Assembly (NCBI GenBank): GCA_964591245.1
Contig: CAZPZZ010000032.1
Location: 1 to 34,705, forward strand
Source: CAZPZZ01 sp964591245
GTDB lineage: Bacteria; Acidobacteriota; Vicinamibacteria; Vicinamibacterales; UBA8438
DNA: 34,705 nucleotides
Reading direction: 5' to 3'
Of this stretch, positions 8,498-17,597 are shown piece by piece; positions within the stretch are counted from its first letter, which is position 1; each line of letters begins with the position of its first letter. A program made the translations under genes and the position numbers. The notes beneath the pieces are model-generated. The model was given only the letters and a program-made list of their open reading frames with translations, was not told the DNA's origin and searched no databases.

Positions 8498-8513
8498 TAA
8501 CAATATATAGAGA
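8498..8513. promoter_or_regulatory. NrdR-box-like operator, distal
   Basis: The core AACAATATATAGAG (8499-8512) keeps the central ACAATATATA of the NrdR consensus, with its right arm degenerate. Its centre is 32 bp from that of the proximal box, about three helical turns, which is the spacing usual for paired NrdR boxes. It may also overlap a promoter for the divergent CPBP gene. Confidence 0.55.
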
Positions 8514-8559
8514 CGATTTACCCGTAAAGTGTTGTCTAACCCTATGATAGAGTCCGCCG

Positions 8560-9311
8560 ATGGCCCACGAAGAGCCTGATACGGGGCTAGATGCCGCCCC
8601 GAGTCAGCCAATCGATACACGCAGTACTACAGGGCCAGCCGCGGTTGGCGATCGCCTCAGGGCAGTGGGCGAGGTAGTGCTCTGTTCTGGATTCCCCACA
8701 CAACTCGGAATCGTAGTGCTTCTCAACCTGGCGGGAGCTACTCCGGTTGACGCAGCAGGACAGCTCTCGCTCGCATACATCGTTACCCTTTCTGTGATCG
8801 ACGCCGGACTCATCATTGCGCTGGTCTGGCTCTTACTCGTAGCCCGCGGTGAACAACCCATCGCCATCCTAGTCGGCGATCGCTCGAAGGTGTCCGAAGG
8901 TCTGCTCGGTCTCGCGCTCGTCCCGGTCGCGCTGCTTCTCGTGACCATGGCGTTCAGCATCATGACGAAGTTCGCTCCCTGGCTGCACACCGTATCGGAA
9001 AACCCCTTCGAAACCCTGCTCACCTCACCAGCCGCTGCCATCCTGTTCGGCTTCGTGGCTGTGGTCGCCGGTGGGCTCAGGGAAGAGATCCAACGAGCGT
9101 TCATTCTCCGTCGCTTTGAGCAGCATCTCGGTGGTCCAGTGTTAGGACTTGTGGTCTTCAGCACTGCCTTCGGCCTGGGACACCTCGTGCAGGGCCAAGA
9201 CGCCGCGATCGTAACTGGGCTCCTTGGCGCCTTGTGGGGAGCGGTCTATCTCAAGCGTCGGAGCATCGTCGCTCCGATCGTCTGCCACTCGATGTTCAAT
9301 CTCGTCGAGGT
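8560..9311 (+). CDS. CPBP-family intramembrane metalloprotease (CAAX-protease-like), 3' end lost in N gap
   Basis: About 250 residues are readable before the assembly gap. There are several membrane spans. The CPBP motifs are EEIQR at 175-179, FGLGHLVQG in the second motif and CHSMFN in the third, which together supply the Glu and His residues of the membrane metalloprotease site. The first motif is EExxR, one residue shorter than the usual EExxxR. Relatives cleave prenylated or membrane proteins, or act in bacteriocin immunity; the substrate here is unknown. A TATGAT -10-like hexamer lies 11 bases before the ATG and there is no Shine-Dalgarno sequence. The true stop must lie in or beyond the gap. 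Confidence 0.8.
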
Positions 9312-9411
9312 NNNNNNNNNNNNNNNNNNNNNNNNNNNNNNNNNNNNNNNNNNNNNNNNNNNNNNNNNNNNNNNNNNNNNNNNNNNNNNNNNNNNNNNNN
9401 NNNNNNNNNNN
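9312..9411. other. Assembly gap of exactly 100 N
   Basis: A run of 100 undetermined bases, the conventional length for a gap of unknown size. The CPBP gene enters from the left and the SurA-like gene from the right, so both 3' ends are missing. Adjacency of the two flanks depends on the scaffolding. Confidence 0.99.
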
Positions 9412-9767
9412 CCCGGACCGCCAGCATCTGCGATCGCCCTCCGTAAAGCACCGTTCACGTCGACCGGGGACGGCTGACCGATGAGATAGCGCTCGACCTC
9501 ACCAAGGATCAGTTGTCTCTCGATGATCGCCGTCAAGACGTGCTCGCCGTCATCAGACGACTCATTCAACCGGGCGAGTCCGAAGCTGAGAAACGCTCGA
9601 ACGTCCGACCGCAAGATGACCTGCCCTTGCACCACGGCCAAGATACTGTCCAGGAGCACGGATGGGGGACGCGTCTGCCCCCGTACGGTCGCAGCGCCGA
9701 CGACGACACAAAGTGCCACCGCGAGAACAATGGGACCCATCTGTCCGGCTTTATTAGTCTGAGTCAT
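9412..9767 (-). CDS. SurA-like periplasmic chaperone/peptidyl-prolyl isomerase, N-terminal part (cut by N gap)
   Basis: About 118 residues are readable. A signal peptide (GPIVLAVALCVVVGAATVRGQ) is followed by LDSILAVVQGQVILRSDVRAFL, which matches the opening of the SurA N-terminal domain, where a first strand leads into 'nddvI..Sel'. The rest of the chaperone region and any parvulin domain would be in the gap. I chose ATG 9767; an in-frame GTG at 9776 is also possible and neither has a strong Shine-Dalgarno sequence. SurA escorts unfolded outer-membrane proteins to the BAM machine, so its place directly after an Omp85 gene fits. The spacer 9777-9923 shows nothing clear. Confidence 0.7.
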
Positions 9768-9923
9768 ACGCAACACTCACGCACCGGTGCGAAGGATCAT
9801 CGCCACAAACTGGTACCGAATTGTTGTCTCGCCCCACATCACCAAGGTCCGATACTCGTCGCCGCTTCGTCAGCGCAGGGCAACCGACAGGAAATTCGCG
9901 ATCCACTGGGGAACCGCCACGGG

Positions 9924-12848
9924 CTAGAACGCCTGGCCGATACTCAAGTGAAGCGCGGTCAGGCGCTCCCGCTCCCCGGCAAACGTACGCCTGTCGAGCT
10001 TGAATCCAAGATCGACACGGATCGGGCCAACAGGTGATCGGTAGCGAACACCGAATCCCGCCGCGCCTCGAATCCGACTAAGTTCGAGATTGCTGACCCG
10101 ATCAAAGACATTGCCTGCATCAAGAAACCCCACAACTTGGAGTGGTCCAGAAACCGGCACGCGAAGTTCCGAATTCAGTACGATCATGGCATTTCCCCCG
10201 GAGGGAAAACCGTTGACATCGATCGTCGAAGCATCGCCAAGCCGGTCGAGTGCAAACCCTCGGACGCTCGTATCACCTCCAGCAAAAAATCGCTCGCTCG
10301 CCGGCAGATCCTGTGCCCCGTCTCCCTTGAGCAGTACAAGCACCCCCTCCTCATTGAATTCGAAAGTCGGCAAAGTCGGCACTGACAAGGCAAACCCACG
10401 AGCCACCCCCAACCTCGCCCCAGCAGCCAATACCAGGTCTCCAGGAAGGCGACGATAGAGATAGCCCTGGACGGTGGTCTTCGCGAAACCCACCTCGGAG
10501 CCCAGACGCGACAGCGCCAATTCACCGTCGACCCCAATCAGCGTTCCGCGGGTTGTCTCGAGCGGGTCATCCCTCGTATCCCGCACCATGCCTCCTGCGA
10601 AACTCGACAACGTCACCTCCGGAAAGAGCCGGTCGACCAGCGGCACCTCCTCGGGCTCTAGTTGTTCGTTGGTAACCCGATTAACACCATAGGTATAGGC
10701 CACGCGGCCAATCATCCCGAGCCCCATCTCCCTGCGAAGCTCAGCGTTGATGCCCCGACTGAACAAATCAAAACTCGGGCGAATGACCTGCTGGACAAAC
10801 CCCGACAACAAAAGATCTCCGGACTCCCTAAACGCTCGCGGCTCCTGATAATTGAGCAAGACACGATACTCATTGAAACCCAACTTCGGCTGAGCCTGCT
10901 CGGCCTGTGCGCTATTCTTACGACGCAGACTAACTCGGGTGAACAAGTCGATCGCACGATTCTTGCCCCAAAGATTGCGTCGACCGATCTCAAAGAAACC
11001 GCGCGGAGCAAATTCCAACCGTTCCGCAGCTGGACCCGCCACCGTCGCACGAAGCCGCTGCGTGGCTTGTAACCCGCTCCCATAGCCAATTCGTGTCGAC
11101 GGCGCTTCCTCGACCATCACGACCACATCACGCCGGTCTCGACGACCATGACTGAACTGTCGAAGCTCGGTCCGACGAAACAATCCCAACGCCGTCAAAT
11201 TCCGAAGAGTCTGATCAATCTTGTCGCGCCCAAGAGGCGCACCGGCCTCGATCGCGAGTTCAGCGCGAATGGTCGACGACGAAATCTGGCGATTCCCCAC
11301 CACCAAGACATGGTCGACACGCACCTGGGCACCTTCGCGGACCATAAACGTCACGTCGGCGATCTCACCGGAATCACTGAATCGGGGTAGAACATCGACC
11401 TCTGCGGCCTCAAACCCCTCGTTGAGATACCTCTCCAGCAGCAGGTCGGCACCCGCGAGTAGGCTCGGCGCATAATAGGGACTACCCGGTTCCACCTGCA
11501 CCAACGCTGCAAGCTGCTGCCGGTCGAAGACTGTACCGCCATCAAAATTAATCGCACCGACAATCGTACGTCCTCCCTCGATGATCTCCACGGCGACTCG
11601 CACCGGCACCTCGTCCGAACCGCCCGACGCAACGACGGGATCCTCCTCAACCACACGAGGTTGGATCTGGACTCCTCGGTAGCCCAAGCGTGCGTACGCT
11701 GCAGTCACAGCCGCGAGCCCGGCCTCGATATCTGCGACGACGAGGGGGCCACCCGCTTCGAGGTCCATCAAATCCGCAACTATCGCCGTGTCCAACTCCT
11801 CGTTCCCAGAAAAACTGATACCGGTCAGGCGAGAACGGACTCCACGATCAACGGAAAACACGATCGCAAGCCCGTCTGCTTCCACCAAACGCCGGTGCAC
11901 CACCGTAGCATCGCGGTAGCCGAGCGCACGCAGATATGCTTCAACACGGCGACTCGAATCTTCGAGCAGGTCTTCGTCGATGGAGCCTTCGCGCGCCACT
12001 GGAACCAGATCTTCAAGAGACGCGTCCGGCACCGGATCACGCTCGAAACGAATGGAAACAAGCGGCCCACCCTGTAACTCCAGCCGGAGAGCCACGGTCT
12101 GACCATCCTCGCTCGGACTCACCTGGTAATTGAACTCGGCCTCGTAATAGCGGCGTGCCCGCATGTCGGTCTCGTACTCGGAAAGCCGACGGTCGAGTTC
12201 CGTCGGATCGAACGATTCCCCGACCGTGAGGTCGAGGCGAGAAAGCACGACCGATCGCCCGTCGAGTGGCTCCTCGGAAAAATCGATGCGGGTAATTCGA
12301 GCCAAAGGGCCCTGATCAACGTCGAAAACAAGACGGTCATTCACGGGGTCCACATCAGCCACAATCCTGGCAGCGAATCGTCCCCAATCGCGATAGAACG
12401 TGTTTAAGACGGCAGAAACCGCAGGAGCCTGGGATGGCCGCACATTGGGTCCGAAGCGGCGGGTGATCAGATTTCTGAGCTCCTCAGGGGAACGACCAAG
12501 ATCACCCCGCACGTCAACAGTCTCCACGGCGCGCTGGGGAATGAGGTCATATTGCAACACGACCCCAGTGGGCTCATCGAGAGCACTGACCCGAACATCT
12601 GCGTACTCACCGAGGCTATACAGATGCGCCAGACTCTCTCGGACCTCTCTGAGCGAAAGCGGCTGCCCCTGGCGCGTTTCAAGAAGTTCGCGCGCCGACC
12701 TATCGGTCACGGGAACCCCCGCCCGGTACAGCTGAACCTGGACCACTACCCGCCCAACGAGCTCCGCGACGTCAGCTGCGTGCGCGAGGTGTGCCCCCGC
12801 CAGCAGCCACACTGCCATCAACACACCCCCAAGGCGGGGGCAGCTCAA
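9924..12848 (-). CDS. Omp85-family outer-membrane assembly protein (BamA/TamA-like) with about seven POTRA domains
   Basis: 974 residues. A signal peptide ends near AHAAD (about 25). Repeated POTRA-like units follow at about 27-105, 106-180, 181-262, 263-338, 339-430, 431-510 and 511-590; the last has the classic VDHVLVVGNRQISSSTI start. The remainder is a 16-strand-type barrel with the Omp85 signature VRGF near 859-862 and a C-terminal Phe. BamA usually has five POTRAs and TamA three. It inserts barrel proteins into the outer membrane. Its ATG overlaps the TamB stop by 4 bases (ATGA), so it could be the TamA-like partner of TamB, the main BamA, or both. Confidence 0.9.
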   Translation of the reverse strand: MSCPRLGGVLMAVWLLAGAHLAHAADVAELVGRVVVQVQLYRAGVPVTDRSARELLETRQGQPLSLREVRESLAHLYSLGEYADVRVSALDEPTGVVLQYDLIPQRAVETVDVRGDLGRSPEELRNLITRRFGPNVRPSQAPAVSAVLNTFYRDWGRFAARIVADVDPVNDRLVFDVDQGPLARITRIDFSEEPLDGRSVVLSRLDLTVGESFDPTELDRRLSEYETDMRARRYYEAEFNYQVSPSEDGQTVALRLELQGGPLVSIRFERDPVPDASLEDLVPVAREGSIDEDLLEDSSRRVEAYLRALGYRDATVVHRRLVEADGLAIVFSVDRGVRSRLTGISFSGNEELDTAIVADLMDLEAGGPLVVADIEAGLAAVTAAYARLGYRGVQIQPRVVEEDPVVASGGSDEVPVRVAVEIIEGGRTIVGAINFDGGTVFDRQQLAALVQVEPGSPYYAPSLLAGADLLLERYLNEGFEAAEVDVLPRFSDSGEIADVTFMVREGAQVRVDHVLVVGNRQISSSTIRAELAIEAGAPLGRDKIDQTLRNLTALGLFRRTELRQFSHGRRDRRDVVVMVEEAPSTRIGYGSGLQATQRLRATVAGPAAERLEFAPRGFFEIGRRNLWGKNRAIDLFTRVSLRRKNSAQAEQAQPKLGFNEYRVLLNYQEPRAFRESGDLLLSGFVQQVIRPSFDLFSRGINAELRREMGLGMIGRVAYTYGVNRVTNEQLEPEEVPLVDRLFPEVTLSSFAGGMVRDTRDDPLETTRGTLIGVDGELALSRLGSEVGFAKTTVQGYLYRRLPGDLVLAAGARLGVARGFALSVPTLPTFEFNEEGVLVLLKGDGAQDLPASERFFAGGDTSVRGFALDRLGDASTIDVNGFPSGGNAMIVLNSELRVPVSGPLQVVGFLDAGNVFDRVSNLELSRIRGAAGFGVRYRSPVGPIRVDLGFKLDRRTFAGERERLTALHLSIGQAF

Positions 12849-15800
12849 AAGGCGTGCCTCACGCGAAAATCAAGAGCGTACGTCCGGTCCTCGTTCTGCG
12901 AGAGGATCCACGCAAGCCGATCCGTCTGGTCGAATTCCAAAACAACGATGAGGTCGCGATTAGCTCCACTCAGTGCCCGCGAAAAGGTGATGTGCCCTCG
13001 GTCGGAAATGCGCTTCCCGATGAGCACTCGCGCAGTGGGATTGAGCTGGGCAGACTGCTGCGCGGATGGATCACCCAAGGAAGGGGTGATCTGGAAGGTG
13101 TCTACACCGAACGACTCCTCGACCACCCGACCAACCCCGGATGAGAGTGGACTAGTAAGAAGCCGAGCCGCCCCGGCCTGGAATCGCTGTTGCTGCGCCA
13201 GCTCCGGAGCACGTGCGGCGCGCAGATCCGCACTCTGCGGATCGCGTATGTCTCCCAACAACAAGGACAGAATATCAACCTCTGGAAGTGGGGGATCGGA
13301 CGAAAGCGTTGGGACTATTCTGTCGAACGTCCCCGTGGCCCTGACCATCACGCGGTAGGTCTGCCCCGGCACTCGCACATCCGTCTCGACTTCGACATCG
13401 ACGAAGGGCTCGATCGCCGTCGCATTCGCAAATCCGATCGTCCCATAGTTCAACCGATACCGGTTTCCCTCGACAAACGCTTCTCCTCGCTCGAGTTCAA
13501 GCGATCCGAAAAGCAATGGACGATCGAGAGTACCGCGAAGCGTCAAATCTGCACTCGAGACAACGCGCATCGTGTTCGAGGTCACGCGTACGGTAGAGGG
13601 CGCCACGATTTGTATGTCGAAGCTCAAGGGATTACCACGGTCCACTGAAACCACTGACGACGCCTCGGCGTCACCTCCCGCTCCCAAGAACCCATTCCCC
13701 GACATACTCAACCCGTCGAGAAGCACCGCATCACGAACATTAACAACCCCCGTCAGGACGGGAGCCACCGCCGGACCGCGCAAAACCAAATCGGTATCGA
13801 GCAGCGATCGGAACCCCTCGGGATAACGCAGTTGCATTTCCTGACCAACCGCGGTGATCCCGAGTTCGCCCAGTCGATAACCGTTCAGCCCGACACGTCC
13901 CCCGATCGAAACCGGCCCGGCCCCCATCAGAGCCGACAAGTCATCAAAACGGACGCTCCCCGGTTCGAACGTGATCCGACCGTTGATCGCCTCTAATCCA
14001 TGCGGCAGGGAAAAATGACGGATGCGCCCATTGGTGACCTCCGCCTGGCCAGTTACGACCGGCTGGCCAAGGCCTCCACCCACCTTCGCCGCCACCACGG
14101 CGTCACCAGACCCACGTAGATCCGTCAAGAATCCTTGCAGGATACCCAGGCTCGCATCCCCATCGACCGCGAGCGCGATTTCATCATTCCCAAGATCAAC
14201 CGATCCTGTCAGGGCTAGTGCCGTACCTTCGCCGGCCAACCACAGCCGATCGATGTCAATCACTCGACGATCAGCCCCCAAGCGGATCACCCCGTCATTT
14301 CTGACGTCATAGTCAAAAAGACGTAGGCGAGCCTGCTCGACAGTGGCCTCTGCTGTCAGGCGGTCCCAATCGCGAAGCTCCCCGACAACCCGCATCGCAC
14401 CGCTGACCACCGCGGTGATATCAGTAGATAACTCTGGGACAAACATGCGAACGTAGGGGTCAAGTGAAGCATTCGCCAGGCGAAACGACAGGTCCGCCTC
14501 GTTACCACCGTCCAGTTCCACGCGCCCGGACGCCGATACGGCCAGCCTGGACGAAGCGCCCTCGAGGTCCAAGCTCAATGCGCCCTCCCTCACGGCGATC
14601 CGCCCCGTGACCTGGCCGATCTCCTCATCCCCGACGAATAAATCGCGAACCGCCCCACGCACTTCATACCGTGGATCTTCAAAACGGCCAACGCCAGACG
14701 CATTGAACTCAAGGGTGCCTGACAAGGGCTCCGGGGGGTTCGGGATGAGTGAAAGAGTCTCGACCGGAATATCGCGAGCGTCCCAATTGAAGGAATAGGA
14801 AGCATCCCACTCGATGAACGCGGCGCCGGTCACGCTTCCCGCCCCCTTGCGCATCTCAAAGCCGTCGAGTCGCACTCCGTTCCCTTCGAACCGTAAACCT
14901 GCTGTGGCTGAATCGAATAGTTCACCGTACGCGGTAGGGTTCTCGAGGTTGATGCGACCAAAGCCGAACAACCGCCGATAGGCACCGTAGAGATGCAACT
15001 CGCCGGTAGCCGGGCCATCGATCACGTACCCCTCGGTGAGACCGAACGCGCTGCGAATCCGACTGGCGGGAAACGACGCCATCTGTACGACGACGTTGAC
15101 TTCCTCGGCGCCATCATCGCGCGTGCCTCCCAGCGAGAACAGTCCATCCACCTGGAGTTCCGCCTCGTCTCGTCGAAAATGCCCTCCTCGAACATCAAGA
15201 TATCCATTCTCGACAAAGAACTCGCCCCGACCAGCGCCCCAGTCGACCCGCCACGCGCGAATCGCCTCGCCGTTGAAGGTCGCCTCGATACGTGGCGCCA
15301 TGACATCGCCGAGCATCACGCCGTCAAGCGTGCCGTAGCCATCAACAGCAAACGGATTAGTAACCGCACCCACGGCAGTCATGACGGAGGACATCAGGCG
15401 ATCCGATTCCTGCCAATTCCTACTGACGACCTTAAATGGGATACGGCTTTCCGCACCAGCACGCGTGCGCCCCTCGAACACGACATGGGTCGAGGCAGTG
15501 GCGAGTCGCCCATTGGTCAACTCAGTCCATCCGTCCCCTATCGAGTACTCGACGCCTCCACCGAAGGGAAACGTCCGAGTCGTTAAGTCAGCTGGCTGTC
15601 CCGCACGACCCGCCACCAGAACGTCTGTCTCGGGCGGTATCTCATTTGTAGCGACCTGAATGTCTGCAGGCGGTACGAGTGCGATTCGCCCCTCGCTCTT
15701 ATACGCATCGAACTCTCCGAGAGGCCATTGAAGCCTATTCTGGCCGGTGGCCTGACCCCTGGGACGGATCCCGCGCAACTCGAGCGCCTGAGCGAGCTCC

Positions 15801-17047
15801 GCTAACCGGAGCCGCTCGTACCCGACGTCAAAGATCGCCTCACCTGGATCCTCCGCCCCAAGCGGAGCCATCGAAAACTCAACTGACGCCTGCCCCCCAT
15901 ATGGCGTCGAAACCACGTCCCACACGTCAAAACGATCACTCTGCCACCGCAAGTGACCGGCCACCTCAGGGAACCGAAACTGGTTGATACCCGCCTCTTC
16001 GCTGCTGAACGCCCCACGAAGATCGTGTCCCCCGGTGAACTTGTGGAACGTTCCACTGAAGTGTCCCTCCCCAGAAGCCGTGAACGGGTCGGCCGCGAAG
16101 AAAATCTCTCGCATGCGCGTGAAGTCGATATCCGACTCCATGGAATACGACATCTCTGGGAAATTTGTCAGGTCGACATCACCGACGAGGTCAGTACTGG
16201 CGCCGTCGGTTTCAAGAGCGATGCGAGTTAAATGCACGTTCGCGCCATCGAGCTCGAAATCGGACGCCATGTCCACCCACATCGGCTCGAAGTCACTGAT
16301 CTGGATAGTGCCTCCAGAAAACGACACGTGCCCCCGATAATCAAGAATCTTGGTCAGAGTGAAATCAAGATTTGGAGCAATGACACTCCAGTTTGACCCG
16401 TGGTCCTCAAAGCGAAACTCGCCTGATGACGCATTCAAATATTGCAACGTCGTGACAAAGCGCCTGGATGCCTCTTCGACCTCATCTATGTTGTTGGACT
16501 CTGCAGCAGTTACAACCTCGGGTTCAATATCGATCGGCCGCTGCTGGACGAAGCTAGGGAAGCTCTGTTGACCATCGGCAAACGACTCCGCCAACATCGT
16601 CCAGTCCGTCATCGACACGGAATCAACCAGGAACTCACCGTCCCACAGAGCAGACCAATCGACGGACAACGTAATCCGTCCCGCGTAAAGAAACGACCGA
16701 TCACCTGGATTCAGACCACTGATTTCCAGATCCTCGACCAAGAAGCGGCCTGGTACCAGGTACGCCCCGATGCGCCCGATTGTGACCTCACGATTAAGAA
16801 ATGCTGACGCTCCACGCTCCGCCGCCGCTCGAACACTCGGACCGAGATCGATCGTAAACGCCGTCACTCCCCCAACCGCAACCAACACAGCCAATGCCGC
16901 CACGACCCATTGAGCACGGATCCGGCGGAAACCGCCACGCCAACGCCACCAGCGGGTCGCCTTCGCCGTGCCGACCGGTTTGTCCTCGGTAGCACCACCC
17001 TGAACCGTAGCGGGCCCGGGCAAGAGGGGCTTCGGCGTCTCAACCAT
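12845..17047 (-). CDS. tamB: TamB-family translocation/assembly and envelope lipid-transport protein (DUF490)
   Basis: 1400 residues, the size usual for TamB. There is a short cytoplasmic N-terminus, one membrane anchor at about 47-65 (WVVAALAVLVAVGGVTAF), and a very long beta-rich periplasmic part with an AsmA-like start (LNREVTIGRIGAYLVPGR). The C-terminal DUF490 block ends with VLIGKRISDRGHITFSRAL and a final Phe. TamB/AsmA-like proteins form a groove bridging inner and outer membrane; in E. coli they support barrel assembly with TamA and phospholipid movement to the outer membrane. The start overlaps the biotin-carrier stop by 8 bases and the stop overlaps the Omp85 start by 4. Confidence 0.93.
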   Translation of the reverse strand: MVETPKPLLPGPATVQGGATEDKPVGTAKATRWWRWRGGFRRIRAQWVVAALAVLVAVGGVTAFTIDLGPSVRAAAERGASAFLNREVTIGRIGAYLVPGRFLVEDLEISGLNPGDRSFLYAGRITLSVDWSALWDGEFLVDSVSMTDWTMLAESFADGQQSFPSFVQQRPIDIEPEVVTAAESNNIDEVEEASRRFVTTLQYLNASSGEFRFEDHGSNWSVIAPNLDFTLTKILDYRGHVSFSGGTIQISDFEPMWVDMASDFELDGANVHLTRIALETDGASTDLVGDVDLTNFPEMSYSMESDIDFTRMREIFFAADPFTASGEGHFSGTFHKFTGGHDLRGAFSSEEAGINQFRFPEVAGHLRWQSDRFDVWDVVSTPYGGQASVEFSMAPLGAEDPGEAIFDVGYERLRLAELAQALELRGIRPRGQATGQNRLQWPLGEFDAYKSEGRIALVPPADIQVATNEIPPETDVLVAGRAGQPADLTTRTFPFGGGVEYSIGDGWTELTNGRLATASTHVVFEGRTRAGAESRIPFKVVSRNWQESDRLMSSVMTAVGAVTNPFAVDGYGTLDGVMLGDVMAPRIEATFNGEAIRAWRVDWGAGRGEFFVENGYLDVRGGHFRRDEAELQVDGLFSLGGTRDDGAEEVNVVVQMASFPASRIRSAFGLTEGYVIDGPATGELHLYGAYRRLFGFGRINLENPTAYGELFDSATAGLRFEGNGVRLDGFEMRKGAGSVTGAAFIEWDASYSFNWDARDIPVETLSLIPNPPEPLSGTLEFNASGVGRFEDPRYEVRGAVRDLFVGDEEIGQVTGRIAVREGALSLDLEGASSRLAVSASGRVELDGGNEADLSFRLANASLDPYVRMFVPELSTDITAVVSGAMRVVGELRDWDRLTAEATVEQARLRLFDYDVRNDGVIRLGADRRVIDIDRLWLAGEGTALALTGSVDLGNDEIALAVDGDASLGILQGFLTDLRGSGDAVVAAKVGGGLGQPVVTGQAEVTNGRIRHFSLPHGLEAINGRITFEPGSVRFDDLSALMGAGPVSIGGRVGLNGYRLGELGITAVGQEMQLRYPEGFRSLLDTDLVLRGPAVAPVLTGVVNVRDAVLLDGLSMSGNGFLGAGGDAEASSVVSVDRGNPLSFDIQIVAPSTVRVTSNTMRVVSSADLTLRGTLDRPLLFGSLELERGEAFVEGNRYRLNYGTIGFANATAIEPFVDVEVETDVRVPGQTYRVMVRATGTFDRIVPTLSSDPPLPEVDILSLLLGDIRDPQSADLRAARAPELAQQQRFQAGAARLLTSPLSSGVGRVVEESFGVDTFQITPSLGDPSAQQSAQLNPTARVLIGKRISDRGHITFSRALSGANRDLIVVLEFDQTDRLAWILSQNEDRTYALDFRVRHAF

Positions 17048-17597
17048 CCTGCTCCCCCGCAGTCACAACCACCAGCACTGCACCGGCATCCACCGAATCC
17101 CCGGCCGTCGTCCTGACGTCAGAGCCCACGCCGGGCGCCTGGGCGGTCACCTCATTCTCCATCTTCATCGCTTCGACTACGGCCAGCGGCTGTCCAGCCT
17201 CAACAACATCTCCTACCGCCACGGGAACGCGGACAACACGGCCAGGCATCGGGGCGACGACGGAATGTTCTCCGTCGGGACTCGCCGTACTCGTCCGTGC
17301 GCGGCGACGCCCATCGGAGACCCGCGCCCGTACCTGTCGTCCCCCGATCGCGATCAGCAGCTCTTCTGGTGCGGTCTCGTAAATATGGAGTTCACGGCTC
17401 TCGTACCCCGATTTTGGCGTGATGACGGACAGCGCCCCCGAGGGTAACTGGACGGCCTCCAGCTCATAGCTCCGATCATCCCAACTGACCCGATAGCAAC
17501 CCGGCTCGGAATCAACCGGCTCCACCGACACCAGCTGAGACTCACCCCCAATCTCCACACGGAGCCGCGCCGGATTCCGATTGGTAGCTGCCCCCAT
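17040..17597 (-). CDS. Biotin carboxyl carrier protein of an acyl-CoA carboxylase
   Basis: 185 residues. The C-terminal biotinyl domain (about 112-182) has APMPGRVVRV and the biotin acceptor motif EAMKMENE with Lys145. The N-terminal 110 residues resemble the linker/BT-type region of propionyl- and methylcrotonyl-CoA carboxylase alpha subunits, here encoded separately. The start MGAATN was chosen because its ATG shares one base with the biotin carboxylase stop (TGATG) and the biotinyl module begins downstream; a longer frame to 17699 would overlap that gene. It carries CO2 on biotin between the carboxylase and the carboxyltransferase. Its 3' end overlaps tamB by 8 bases. Confidence 0.9.
   Translation of the reverse strand: MGAATNRNPARLRVEIGGESQLVSVEPVDSEPGCYRVSWDDRSYELEAVQLPSGALSVITPKSGYESRELHIYETAPEELLIAIGGRQVRARVSDGRRRARTSTASPDGEHSVVAPMPGRVVRVPVAVGDVVEAGQPLAVVEAMKMENEVTAQAPGVGSDVRTTAGDSVDAGAVLVVVTAGEQDG

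Noticed and set aside
8275..8547. 90-codon plus-strand open frame in the nrdJ leader
   Set aside because: No family resemblance or ribosome site, odd composition, and it overlaps the nrdJ promoter and operator region.
15802..16056. Extra open frames inside tamB and other long genes on both strands
   Set aside because: They are frame shadows of genes with clear domains, as usual in GC-rich DNA.
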